DNA of 64,000 nucleotides from Actinotignum schaalii_C (GTDB lineage Bacteria > Actinomycetota > Actinomycetes > Actinomycetales > Actinomycetaceae): NCBI RefSeq assembly GCF_034119425.1, contig NZ_JAWUEL010000008.1, positions 20,951-84,950 on the forward strand, read 5' to 3'. The notes under the pieces are model-generated. The model saw nothing but the letters and a program-made list of their open reading frames with translations, ran no database searches and was not told the origin of the DNA. Positions within the stretch are counted from its first letter, which is position 1. Each line of letters begins with the position of its first letter. The position numbers and the translations under genes were made by a program. Below, in pieces: positions 1 to 7,714 of this stretch.

Positions 1-120
1 CGATCCGGAGCCCGTTGCCGACCCCACCCCCAGGGAGACGAAGAGCGCGATCGCCAAGATCGCAAGGGTAATGATCCGGCGCCAGGATAACCGGACGCCG
101 GAATTTTTAGATTGAGACAT
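1..120 (-). CDS. secD: Protein translocase subunit SecD, N-terminal fragment
   Basis: Only the first 40 codons are inside the window; the gene continues past the left edge. The visible peptide has a short polar, basic start followed by a hydrophobic stretch (about residues 15-34) that fits the first membrane segment of SecD, the SecDF subunit that uses the proton gradient to assist Sec-dependent export. No SecD-specific motif is visible in so short a piece. The call rests mainly on context: it starts 5 nt after the yajC stop on the same strand, and yajC-secD-secF is the usual order. Inference, moderately sure. Confidence 0.7.
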   Translation of the reverse strand, partial: MSQSKNSGVRLSWRRIITLAILAIALFVSLGVGSATGSGS

Positions 121-125
121 AGTGT

Positions 126-605
126 TTACTTCCAGGCCGAGCCCGACTCATCTTTCTTTTCACCAAAAGCCGAGTCCGTGCTCCGAGGAGTCACGTGACC
201 GGTCGCTTCCGGGGCCGCCGCACTAGCGGAAGCAGCAGTTCCCACGGCACTATCCGCATCGCTCACGCCGGCTCCGGATCCCTCCGAAGCGCTCAGGCGA
301 GCAGCTTCCGCAGCATCTTCCGCTGCCGCTTCTTCTTCACTGACCGGCGCGAAAGGAATGGACGCCTGCTCCCGAATAGCCAGGCGCGACCACACAGTTT
401 CATCCCCGGAGGGACTTTCGAGCGTCACCGCATCCCCGTCAATAGCAACAATGCGCCCGTAAAAACCCGCGGTGGTCATGACATCTGTGCCGACCACCAG
501 AATGCTATTGCGGTGTTCTTCAGCACGTGCCCGGGCCTTCTTATTGGACTGGGACATGAACAGAACCATCCCCACTAGGACGACGCCCATGATGACGAAT
601 TCCAC
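126..605 (-). CDS. yajC: Preprotein translocase subunit YajC
   Basis: Small single-span membrane protein of the SecDF-YajC accessory complex of the Sec translocon. One transmembrane segment covers residues 2-20, followed by a basic stretch and the conserved YajC core ('VGTDVMTTAGFYGRIVAIDGD'-like, roughly residues 38-58). I chose a GTG start at 605 because an AAGGAG sits 7 nt upstream (613-618) and the membrane segment then begins at once; an ATG at 629 would add 8 residues and lies upstream of that AAGGAG. At 159 aa it is longer than many YajC proteins, because of an Ala/Ser/Glu-rich C-terminal tail of about 70 residues that looks disordered. It lies between ruvB and secD on one strand, as in other actinobacteria. 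Confidence 0.9.
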   Translation of the reverse strand: MEFVIMGVVLVGMVLFMSQSNKKARARAEEHRNSILVVGTDVMTTAGFYGRIVAIDGDAVTLESPSGDETVWSRLAIREQASIPFAPVSEEEAAAEDAAEAARLSASEGSGAGVSDADSAVGTAASASAAAPEATGHVTPRSTDSAFGEKKDESGSAWK

Positions 606-612
606 GCGAAAG

Positions 613-618
613 CTCCTT
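613..618 (-). promoter_or_regulatory. Ribosome binding site that decides the yajC start
   Basis: AAGGAG on the minus strand, 7 nt before the GTG at 605. It supports this GTG over the ATG at 629, which lies upstream of the site. Confidence 0.7.
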
Positions 619-685
619 GGAAAAGACAATAATTACCGTGCCAGTTTACCGTGCATAACTGAAAACACCTGCGGCCGTGACGAAA

Positions 686-1705
686 CTAATCTGTAGGCGG
701 AGTTAAACCCAGATGCGTCCAGGCCCGCGGGGCCGCCATTCGCCCCCGCGGAGTACGTACTAGATAGCCTTCGCGTACCAGGTAGGGCTCCACCACCGTC
801 TCTACCGTTTCCGGTTCTTCTCCCACCGAAACTGCCAGAGTAGTCAGACCCACCGGCCCGCCGCCAAAGCGGGTGCACACCGCGTCGAGTACCGCACGGT
901 CAAGCCGATCCAACCCGGCTGGATCCACCTGGAAAAGATCGAGGGCAGCCCGCGCGGCACTCAGGTTCAGCTCCCCGGTGCCGCGCACCTGCGCCCAGTC
1001 CTGGACGCGGCGCAACAGCCGGTTGGCGATACGCGGGGTGCCGCGCGAACGCCCGGCGATTTCCTGAGCGGCATCCTCGGTAATGCTATGGCCGAGTTTG
1101 ACGGCATTACGCCGCACAATACGGGCTAGGTCGCGCTGTTCGTAATATTCCAGGTGCGCCGTAAAACCAAAGCGATCACGCAAGGGAGCGGGAAGCAAGC
1201 CGGCGCGCGTCGTCGCCCCTACCACAGTGAAGAAGGGGAGCGGCAACGGGATCGAGGTGGCGCCCGGTCCCTTCCCCACCATCACGTCCACCCGAAAATC
1301 TTCCATGGCCAGGTAGAGCATTTCTTCGGCATTGCGGGCCAGGCGGTGGATCTCGTCGATGAAGAGGACGTCGTTTTCCTGCACGGAGGAAAGAATCGCG
1401 GCCAGGTCTCCCGAATGCTGGATCGCCGGACCGGAGGTCAGGCGCAGCGCCCCGCCCACTTCCGCCGCAATAATCATGGCGAGGGTGGTTTTCCCCAGGC
1501 CCGGTGGCCCGGAAAGGAGCACGTGATCGGGAGTGCGCCCGCGCTGCACCGCCGCCTGGAGCACGAGAGAAAGTTGGTCACGCACGGTATCCTGGCCCAC
1601 GAATTCGGAGAGCTGGCGCGGGCGCAGGGCCGCTTCGGCGGCACGCTCCGTTTCGTTGGCTTCCGGGGAGACCAGGCCGGCGTCGAAGGACATATCTTCG
1701 CTCAT
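686..1705 (-). CDS. ruvB: Holliday junction branch migration helicase RuvB
   Basis: AAA+ motor of the RuvAB complex, which drives branch migration of Holliday junctions in recombinational repair. The 339-aa product has the usual length. Visible motifs are the N-terminal 'LRP..LSEFVGQ' entry, Walker A 'GPPGLGKTT' (residues 66-74), Walker B 'FIDEIHR', the 'GATTRAG' sensor region with the 'RDRFG' arginine finger, and a C-terminal winged-helix DNA-binding domain. The start overlaps the ruvA stop by 4 nt (ATGA), so translation is probably coupled. It is the last of ruvC-ruvA-ruvB and is followed by yajC. Function is certain from the family. Confidence 0.97.
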   Translation of the reverse strand: MSEDMSFDAGLVSPEANETERAAEAALRPRQLSEFVGQDTVRDQLSLVLQAAVQRGRTPDHVLLSGPPGLGKTTLAMIIAAEVGGALRLTSGPAIQHSGDLAAILSSVQENDVLFIDEIHRLARNAEEMLYLAMEDFRVDVMVGKGPGATSIPLPLPFFTVVGATTRAGLLPAPLRDRFGFTAHLEYYEQRDLARIVRRNAVKLGHSITEDAAQEIAGRSRGTPRIANRLLRRVQDWAQVRGTGELNLSAARAALDLFQVDPAGLDRLDRAVLDAVCTRFGGGPVGLTTLAVSVGEEPETVETVVEPYLVREGYLVRTPRGRMAAPRAWTHLGLTPPTD

Positions 1706-2295
1706 CGGCGGGCCCCTAGTATTTGGAGACTTGCGCGCAGCAGCTGGGCCACGGTGCCCTGCGGTACTTGCGCGCGCGCTTCTTCATACGCGGCGACGGC
1801 GTCGCTTTCTTTCCACCCCAGTCCCACCAGACCGGCAACCACGGCATCGGGATCCGCCCCGGCGGTGGCCGTCTCACCCGCCGCCACCGGCGCCGGGCCG
1901 AGCTTATTGCCCAGCTCCAAAATAATGCGCTGGGCGCTCTTCTTGCCAATACCGGGAACCCTGGTGAGGGCTGCTTCGTCCTTGGATTGCACGGCGGCGC
2001 GCAGAGCATTCGGGGTGTGGACAGAGAGAAGAGCGAGCGCTACTTTGGCGCCGATCCCGGACACCGTTTGCATGATGTCGTAAACGTCGCGCTCGTCCGC
2101 TTCGCTAAAACCGTAGAGGGAGGGAAGATCATCGCGGCTGGCAACCAGCGAGGTATAGAGAAAAGCTTCCGCGCCTTCGCGAAGGCGCGCGAGAGTATCC
2201 GGCGTCGCAAAAACTTTGACGCCCCACCCGCCGACCTCCACCACCGCGAAAGTGGTGGTAACACGGCTCACAGTTCCGCGAATACTTGCAATCAC
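1702..2295 (-). CDS. ruvA: Holliday junction branch migration protein RuvA
   Basis: DNA-binding subunit that holds the four-way junction and loads RuvB. The 197-aa protein shows the three-part RuvA plan: an N-terminal OB fold starting 'MIASIRGTV', a middle helix-hairpin-helix region with 'VSGIGAKVALALLS' and 'VPGIGKKSAQRIILEL', and a C-terminal domain III ('LVGLGWKESDA') that contacts RuvB. A poorly conserved Ala/Gly-rich linker precedes domain III. It starts 22 nt after the ruvC stop and overlaps ruvB by 4 nt, so the three form one transcription unit. Confidence 0.96.
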   Translation of the reverse strand: MIASIRGTVSRVTTTFAVVEVGGWGVKVFATPDTLARLREGAEAFLYTSLVASRDDLPSLYGFSEADERDVYDIMQTVSGIGAKVALALLSVHTPNALRAAVQSKDEAALTRVPGIGKKSAQRIILELGNKLGPAPVAAGETATAGADPDAVVAGLVGLGWKESDAVAAYEEARAQVPQGTVAQLLRASLQILGARR

Positions 2296-2317
2296 TCAGG
2301 GCTCCTTCCTCATGACT

Positions 2318-2956
2318 CTAGCCGGTAGCGGAGCGGTGTGGGGAGACCGCGCCGGCGCGCCGACTCATGCGTTCAGCTCCCGCCCACATGCGCTGCGCGG
2401 CGGTCAAATCCGCTCCTTCGGCACGTGGGAGGGTACCGGCCCCGCCGTGCTGACCATTATCCACCGTGGCATCCAGGGCGTGGGCGCCCCCGCGCCATGC
2501 GTGGGTGATGGCAATGGCGAGGGCGTCCGCGGCATCCTTGGGACGCGGCAGCTCGGCCAGACCTAAAATCCGCTGAACCATATTTTGCACCTGGAGTTTC
2601 CCGGCGCGCCCCGAACCGGTGACCGCTGCTTTCACTTCGGAGGGCGAGTGCAAGCCGAGGGGAAGCTGGGCGCGGGCAGCAGCCAGCATAGCGATACCGG
2701 CCACCTGCGCGGTTGAGGTCCCCGAGCGCACATTTTCCTGCGCGAAAACGCGTTCCACCGCCACGACCTCGGGAGAAAACTCCGCGATCACCGCGTCGAT
2801 TTCATCCGCGATAAGGAGAAGACGCCGATGCGGGGCCAGGTCCACCGGAGAGCGCGCCACGCGCATATCCACCAAACGCACCCGCCGCGTCACATCGGCG
2901 TCAATGGTTCCCAGCCCGCAGCGCGTAAGTCCCGGGTCAATACCCAGAATGCGCAC
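2318..2956 (-). CDS. ruvC: Crossover junction endodeoxyribonuclease RuvC
   Basis: Holliday junction resolvase of the RuvABC complex. The four catalytic acids are in place: D7 ('GIDPGL'), E68 ('VAVERVF'), and D141 and D144 ('KDAADALAIA'). At 212 aa it is longer than the usual 160-190 aa because of a C-terminal extension of about 50 residues, rich in Ala, Gly and Arg, that looks disordered. It starts with GTG at 2956, overlapping the last base of the yebC stop (TAGTG), so the two are probably translationally coupled. Confidence 0.96.
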   Translation of the reverse strand: MRILGIDPGLTRCGLGTIDADVTRRVRLVDMRVARSPVDLAPHRRLLLIADEIDAVIAEFSPEVVAVERVFAQENVRSGTSTAQVAGIAMLAAARAQLPLGLHSPSEVKAAVTGSGRAGKLQVQNMVQRILGLAELPRPKDAADALAIAITHAWRGGAHALDATVDNGQHGGAGTLPRAEGADLTAAQRMWAGAERMSRRAGAVSPHRSATG

Positions 2957-3711
2957 TACTCACCCTCGAGCTCAGCGAGGATCTCATCGGCGATATCCGC
3001 GTTGGTGTAGACCTCTTGAATATCATCGACATCGTCGAGCGCATCGGTGAGTTTGAGGAGCTTTTCCGCGCCGGCGCGATCCAGGGGAACATTGGTAGAG
3101 GGAACAAAGCGTGATTCTGCGGAATTGTAGTCAATTCCGGCTTCCTGAAGCGCGGTGCGCACAGCTACCACATCGCTAGAAGCACAGTAAATGGTGAATG
3201 TTTCGCCGTCGTCCTCAATTTCTTCGGCGCCCGCGTCAAGAACCGCCATGAGAACGTCATCCTCGGAGTTCTCCCCTTTAACCGCTTCCACCACACCGCG
3301 ACGGTTGAAGAGATAGGAAACCGAACCCGGATCCGCCAGGGTCCCCCCATTGCGCGTGAGTGCGGTACGCACATCCGAGGCGGCACGATTGCGGTTATCG
3401 GTCAGGCATTCGATGAGGATAGCCACCCCACCCGGGCCGTAACCTTCGTAAGTAATGGCTTCATACTGGATGGAATCATCAGTTTCACCCGAGCCACGCT
3501 TAACCGCGCGATCAATATTATCGGCCGGCACCGAGTTCTGCTTGGCTTTGCGGATCGCGTCAAAGAGCGTGGGATTGCCCGCGGGATCTCCACCACCGGT
3601 TGCCGCTGCCACTTCGATATTCTTGACCAGACGCGCGAAAAGCTTGCCGCGCTTGGCGTCATTAGCGGCTTTCTTATGCTTGGTGGTTGCCCACTTGGAG
3701 TGTCCTGACAC
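2956..3711 (-). CDS. yebC: YebC/PmpR family protein
   Basis: Member of the widespread TACO1/YebC family, described as transcription regulators in some bacteria and, more recently, as factors that help ribosomes through proline-rich stretches. The 251-aa product opens with the hallmark 'SGHSKWATTKHKKAANDAKRGKLF' region (cited for position only, residues 2-25) and contains 'ENIDRA'-like 'ADNIDRAVKRG' and 'YEGYGPGGVAI' motifs. I start it at the GTG at 3711, with GGAGG just upstream, not at the ATG at 3747, because family members begin with M/V-SGHSKW. It is directly upstream of ruvC, a very common arrangement. Confidence 0.95.
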   Translation of the reverse strand: MSGHSKWATTKHKKAANDAKRGKLFARLVKNIEVAAATGGGDPAGNPTLFDAIRKAKQNSVPADNIDRAVKRGSGETDDSIQYEAITYEGYGPGGVAILIECLTDNRNRAASDVRTALTRNGGTLADPGSVSYLFNRRGVVEAVKGENSEDDVLMAVLDAGAEEIEDDGETFTIYCASSDVVAVRTALQEAGIDYNSAESRFVPSTNVPLDRAGAEKLLKLTDALDDVDDIQEVYTNADIADEILAELEGE

Positions 3712-3817
3712 GTGTCCTCCCGAGTAGATAAAAACTTCCGGAGCCATTGTACGCGGTTCGAGGCCCGGGAACTATTACCTGGGCCGCAGCGCGCCTAAGC
3801 TGTACCGTTCAGGGAGG

Positions 3818-4324
3818 CTAGTTCTCCCAAAGCTCGCGGCAAATCCCATCCCATCCGGCGTGCACCTGAGCCGCCAGCTCCGCGAGACCCACCGGATACA
3901 CCCGTTCCCTCGGGGAACCAGCGAGTTGCGTGCCGGCACGCCAGTCGATAACGTCGAGGAGTTCTTCTTCCGCCGCGGTCCAGGCCCGCCCGCTTCCGGT
4001 CACCGCCGCGCGGGCGCGCACCGCGTCCAGCCGCACCGCGAAAAATTCTTCGTCTTGGCTGAGGGTGGTACGGGCAAAACGAAAAGTTGCGTGCCGGCGC
4101 AGAACCGGCCCGATAAGTTCCGTTTCAGTTACGACGACGCCGGTCTCCTCCCGAAATTCCCGCACCGCCGCCTGCTGGGGGCTTTCCGTATCTTCCAGTC
4201 CCCCACCGGGCGTGAACCACCACCGGTGGGAAGGATCGTCCCGGTCATGGCCGCGGATGAGGAGGACGCGGCCGGCTTCATCCAGGGCGATAATGCGGGC
4301 AGCACGCCGGGGAGTGGGGGTCAT
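3818..4324 (-). CDS. Nudix hydrolase
   Basis: Hydrolase of nucleoside-diphosphate-linked compounds; the substrate cannot be told from sequence. The 168-aa protein has a complete Nudix box at residues 41-63 (G-x5-E-x7-REFREETGV), preceded by 'WWFTPGGG', so the metal-binding glutamates are present. A related Nudix gene occurs near pimA/yebC in mycobacteria, so the location is conserved. It lies 9 nt after the LemA-like gene and 106 nt before yebC. No membrane segment or signal peptide is visible, so it is probably cytosolic. Confidence 0.9.
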   Translation of the reverse strand: MTPTPRRAARIIALDEAGRVLLIRGHDRDDPSHRWWFTPGGGLEDTESPQQAAVREFREETGVVVTETELIGPVLRRHATFRFARTTLSQDEEFFAVRLDAVRARAAVTGSGRAWTAAEEELLDVIDWRAGTQLAGSPRERVYPVGLAELAAQVHAGWDGICRELWEN

Positions 4325-4333
4325 CGGGAACTC

Positions 4334-4927
4334 TTACTCATCGTCAATATCGATGGTTTGCGGGACCGGGGCGTGCCCGGCGATGGGGAAAATGGAGAGA
4401 ATTCGGGAATTGCGTACCCGGCGAGCCTGGTCCACATGCGAATTATGGAAGGAGCGTGTCATGCGCACATCGAGGCGGGCACGTTCGAGGCGCCGGTAAA
4501 ATTCCCGGGCGGCTGCATCGGTGATATCGTTCGGGTCCAGCTCATCCACGGTGAGTCGCAGGGCGCGGGAAAGTTCGGATTCCACCGCGCGCCGTTCCCG
4601 GGCTGCCACGGCCGGATCGGGAAGATCATCGCGCGTATCACCGGGTAAGGCTTCCAATCCGTCCGCCACCACCGGAAGCATGGAGGCGGAGAGCACCCGC
4701 TGGGCACTATCGGTGAGGATAAGAGCCCCGGCCATATCCAATTCCCCGGACATAGCCATATCGTAGGCGGTGCGGGCGCGGGCGGCGAGCGCCTGTTCCA
4801 CCGCGCGGCGCGATTTCAGGAGGGTGGTATGGAGGCGATCAAGGCGACGGGCCGCCACCACGGCGCTCAGACCGAGAAGGAGAAGCACCACACCGGCGAC
4901 GAGGGCAAGCCACCACCATATATTCAC
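4334..4927 (-). CDS. Membrane-anchored LemA-like protein of unknown function
   Basis: A 197-aa protein with one N-terminal membrane segment (residues 3-26) followed by a mostly helical, charged cytoplasmic part. The stretch 'RRLDRLHTTLLKSRRAVEQALAARA' (cited for position, about residues 27-51) resembles the helical start of LemA-type proteins, but the similarity is only to the eye. The ATG overlaps the pimA stop by 4 nt and the Nudix gene follows 9 nt later, so it is co-expressed with both; that hints at a cell-envelope role without proving it. I do not assign a biochemical function. Confidence 0.75.
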   Translation of the reverse strand: MNIWWWLALVAGVVLLLLGLSAVVAARRLDRLHTTLLKSRRAVEQALAARARTAYDMAMSGELDMAGALILTDSAQRVLSASMLPVVADGLEALPGDTRDDLPDPAVAARERRAVESELSRALRLTVDELDPNDITDAAAREFYRRLERARLDVRMTRSFHNSHVDQARRVRNSRILSIFPIAGHAPVPQTIDIDDE

Positions 4928-6048
4928 TGCTCTACCTCCATCTGGGCGGTGCGGACCGCTGTTTCATACACGGCAAAGACTTGGGAGGCAACCGTGGACC
5001 AGTCGTAACGCTGGGCTTCGGCCTGGCCGGCCTGCGCCACCCGAGCCCGGCGTTGCGGATCACGCAAAGCCGCCACGGCCACCCGGGCCAGATCCTCCGG
5101 GTCTTCATTGGCGAAGTGGTCCCCGAACGTTCCCCCGCCCAGCACCGCGCGAAAAGCGGGAATATCCGAGGCGAGCACAAAACCACCCGCGCTCATCGCT
5201 TCGATAAGAATAATTCCGAAGGATTCACCCCCGGTATTGGGGGCTACGTAAAGGTCCACACTGGCGAGCATCGCGGCTTTATCGGCATCGCTGACGGGAC
5301 CGAGGAACGTCACCCGGGCGGCCGCCTCCCCGAAGAGTTGCCGTGCCGCTTCCTCATCACCTTTCCCGGCCACGAAGAAGCGCGCCTGCGGGTAGTCGCG
5401 CAGGATGAGTGGGGCGGCAGCGGCCAGCACCGGCAGACCCTTGCGAGGCTCATCCAGACGGCCGAGGAATCCGAAAGTGGGCGAGTCGGGCGTGCCGGTG
5501 AAGCGGGCATCACGCGGTACTTCGAAATCGGCGGTATATACGCCGTTGGGAATAATAAAAGCGTCTCCGCCTAAATACTGTACTGTGGTGCGGCGTGCTT
5601 CTTGGGAAACCGCGATACGCGCCTGGATCTTTTCCAGGATGGGGCGCAGCACCGGAGAAAAGAGGTCGAAGGCCCGGGAACGGTCCATGGCGGTGTGGTG
5701 GGTGGAGACGACCGGGCATTCCGCACTCATAAGGGCAAGCATAGAAACGGAAGGAACGAAAGGTTCGTGCACGTGGAGCACATCGAAATTCCCTTCCCGC
5801 AGCCAGCGGCGTACCGCCCGATTGACTCGCGGACCGAAGGAGAGGCGCGCCACCGAACCGTTATAGGGAATCGCCACGGAGGCTCCCACCGGTACCACGT
5901 AATCGGGCAGCGCCTCGTTTTCTTCACTCGGAGCGATCACCGAAACACTGTGTCCGCGGGCGATGAGCTCCTCGGCTAGATCCCGGATGTGGAATCCCAC
6001 TCCCCCGGGCACGTCCCACGAATAAGGGCAGGCAATCCCGATGTTCAC
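4924..6048 (-). CDS. pimA: Phosphatidylinositol alpha-mannosyltransferase (PimA-like, GT4)
   Basis: Transfers mannose from GDP-mannose to the inositol of phosphatidylinositol, the first step of PIM synthesis at the inner face of the membrane. The 374-aa protein begins with the PimA-type 'IGIACPYSWDVPGGVGFHI' signature, has 'HVHEPFVPS' and 'THHTAMDRS' in the N-terminal half, and the GT4 nucleotide-sugar motif 'GESFGIILIEAMSAGG' in the C-terminal half (E-x7-E). Start chosen at the GTG at 6048: GGAAGG lies upstream and the GTGA overlaps the patA stop, while the longer ATG form (6087) adds 13 unconserved residues. Its order with pgsA and patA matches mycobacteria. Confidence 0.93.
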   Translation of the reverse strand: MNIGIACPYSWDVPGGVGFHIRDLAEELIARGHSVSVIAPSEENEALPDYVVPVGASVAIPYNGSVARLSFGPRVNRAVRRWLREGNFDVLHVHEPFVPSVSMLALMSAECPVVSTHHTAMDRSRAFDLFSPVLRPILEKIQARIAVSQEARRTTVQYLGGDAFIIPNGVYTADFEVPRDARFTGTPDSPTFGFLGRLDEPRKGLPVLAAAAPLILRDYPQARFFVAGKGDEEAARQLFGEAAARVTFLGPVSDADKAAMLASVDLYVAPNTGGESFGIILIEAMSAGGFVLASDIPAFRAVLGGGTFGDHFANEDPEDLARVAVAALRDPQRRARVAQAGQAEAQRYDWSTVASQVFAVYETAVRTAQMEVEQ

Positions 6049-7052
6049 GGCGTTCCTTCCTTCGCGTCGTACTCTGCTTGGCGGCACGCAAGTTCCCGGG
6101 CGGCTTTCTCACGGTTAGTGCGGTAGCGCTCACCGTCCAAATCGGCGACAAAAACAGGCTGGAGCATATGCCAGTCCTCGGGGTGCTCAGCCAGCACGCC
6201 TTCAAAAGCCGTGATCCATTCCTGGGTGATTCGCTCGATTTCTGCGTGGCGTTCGCGCGGGGAAGCCGCGGCATCCACTCGCGCGCGGATGGGCGCGCCG
6301 CTGCGCAGCACCATCCGCCATCGGGTGGGCACTTCCCGGGTACGTTCCCTTTTCACGTAGTAGGAAAAAATAGGGACGACGGCGCAGCCGGTATCTATGG
6401 CAAGGATCGCCGGTCCGGCGGCGGCGAGCATGTTCTCCCCGAAGAATTCCACTTCCACGCCAGACGCGGTGAGATCACGATCAGCCAGAACCGGGGCAAG
6501 AATGGGTGCCCGGCGGGTATCCTCCGCGAGACGGTGGATCGCCCCACCGCCTTTGACCACGGGATAGATAACCATCCCAATATTTTCACGCAGGCGCACG
6601 AAGCGCTCGAAAACCTCGGCGGGTTCTAATTTTTCTACCAGGGTGTGCACAGGTGCGAGGAAATAGCGCGACCACGCCCCGGCCATATCCCAATTGCCCA
6701 TGTGCATGAGCGCCCCGATGAGGGCATGGCCGCGGGAAAATTCCGCGCGAGCGGAATCGAGACCGTCCTCGATGACCCGCGCCGCTAAATCATCGGCTTC
6801 CCAGCTTCCTAGCCGCAGAGCTTCGTAATAGTAACGCATATAGGAACGCATGGCGGCGCGACTGAGCCGGCGGGCTGCCCGGCCCCGCACATCTGGGCGT
6901 ACCCGCGCGAGGTTGCGGCGCAATTGCTGGGTTCCGCGCAGCGGCAGGGCTCCGGCGACCGTCCCGACCGCGGCAAAGAGACCGCGGCCCACCGGTTCAG
7001 GAAGTCGAGCCACCGCCCCGGTGGCACGGAAAAGAAGATTGCCGAGATTCAC
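6045..7052 (-). CDS. patA: Phosphatidylinositol mannoside acyltransferase (PatA-like)
   Basis: Acyltransferase of the lysophospholipid/lipid A acyltransferase superfamily, expected to acylate the mannose added by PimA. The catalytic H-x4-D motif is clear: 'HMGNWDMAG' with H117 and D122. 'EPAEVFERFVRLRE' and a hydrophobic stretch around 'GPAILAIDTGCAVVPIF' also fit the family. The 335-aa form starts at GTG 7052, which overlaps the pgsA stop (GTGA); an in-frame ATG at 7187 would reach 138 bp into pgsA and add a low-complexity arm. The function is inferred from the motif and from its place between pgsA and pimA. Confidence 0.9.
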   Translation of the reverse strand: MNLGNLLFRATGAVARLPEPVGRGLFAAVGTVAGALPLRGTQQLRRNLARVRPDVRGRAARRLSRAAMRSYMRYYYEALRLGSWEADDLAARVIEDGLDSARAEFSRGHALIGALMHMGNWDMAGAWSRYFLAPVHTLVEKLEPAEVFERFVRLRENIGMVIYPVVKGGGAIHRLAEDTRRAPILAPVLADRDLTASGVEVEFFGENMLAAAGPAILAIDTGCAVVPIFSYYVKRERTREVPTRWRMVLRSGAPIRARVDAAASPRERHAEIERITQEWITAFEGVLAEHPEDWHMLQPVFVADLDGERYRTNREKAARELACRQAEYDAKEGTP

Positions 7053-7714
7053 TGGCCGCTCCCCTGGCCGACCCGCGCACCAGCACCGTGCTCCGCGCGG
7101 GACTGCCGGTAGACCGTTACCATGCGCTGGGCCACCGTGATCCACCCGGCTACCGCGAGATAACCGAGAGCCACCAGCAGCACCCATGCACTGGCCCCGT
7201 AGCCGGTAATCAGCGCCCCGAGCAGCACGATAACCAGCCGGTCCGCGCGTTCACTGATCCCCACATTCGCGGTGAATCCCACCGCTTCGGCGCGGGCGCG
7301 CGCGTAGGAGGTGCACAGCGCGGCCGGGAGGGCCGCCAGGCAGGCCAGAGCCAGCCAGTCGGTGAGCCCGGCCGTCGCCCCGATGTTCCAGCGCGTGATC
7401 CACAGGAGAATCCCGCAGAATATCGCGGAATCTGCCAGGCGGTCCAGGGTGGAGTCCAGGAAGGCACCCCAGCGGGACGCGGTTCCGGTCAACCTCGCAA
7501 TTTGGCCGTCAAGACTGTCGAAAATCACGGTGATTCCGATAATCCAGGAGGCCCACACGGGGTGCCCGAGGGGATAGAGGATGAGGGCGCAGGCCACCAC
7601 CGCCACGGTTCCGGTGATCGTCACCGCGTCGGCGCTGATCCCCGCGCGCACGCATAGGCGCGCGATGGGACCGAAAATTGCCTGGGCCAGGGGCCGCCCG
7701 CTCCGGGAGAGCAT
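7049..7714 (-). CDS. pgsA: Phosphatidylinositol phosphate synthase (CDP-alcohol phosphatidyltransferase)
   Basis: Integral membrane enzyme that joins CDP-diacylglycerol and inositol phosphate to supply the lipid that PimA mannosylates. The CDP-alcohol phosphotransferase signature is intact in 'DSLDGQIARLTG....GAFLDSTLDRLAD' (D-x2-D-G-x2-A-R-x8-G-x3-D-x3-D). The 221-aa protein shows about six membrane segments. Its ATG overlaps the thrS stop by one base (TAATG) and its stop overlaps patA by 4 nt. Inositol-phosphate specificity, rather than glycerol phosphate, is inferred from the PIM gene neighbours. Confidence 0.92.
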   Translation of the reverse strand: MLSRSGRPLAQAIFGPIARLCVRAGISADAVTITGTVAVVACALILYPLGHPVWASWIIGITVIFDSLDGQIARLTGTASRWGAFLDSTLDRLADSAIFCGILLWITRWNIGATAGLTDWLALACLAALPAALCTSYARARAEAVGFTANVGISERADRLVIVLLGALITGYGASAWVLLVALGYLAVAGWITVAQRMVTVYRQSRAEHGAGARVGQGSGQ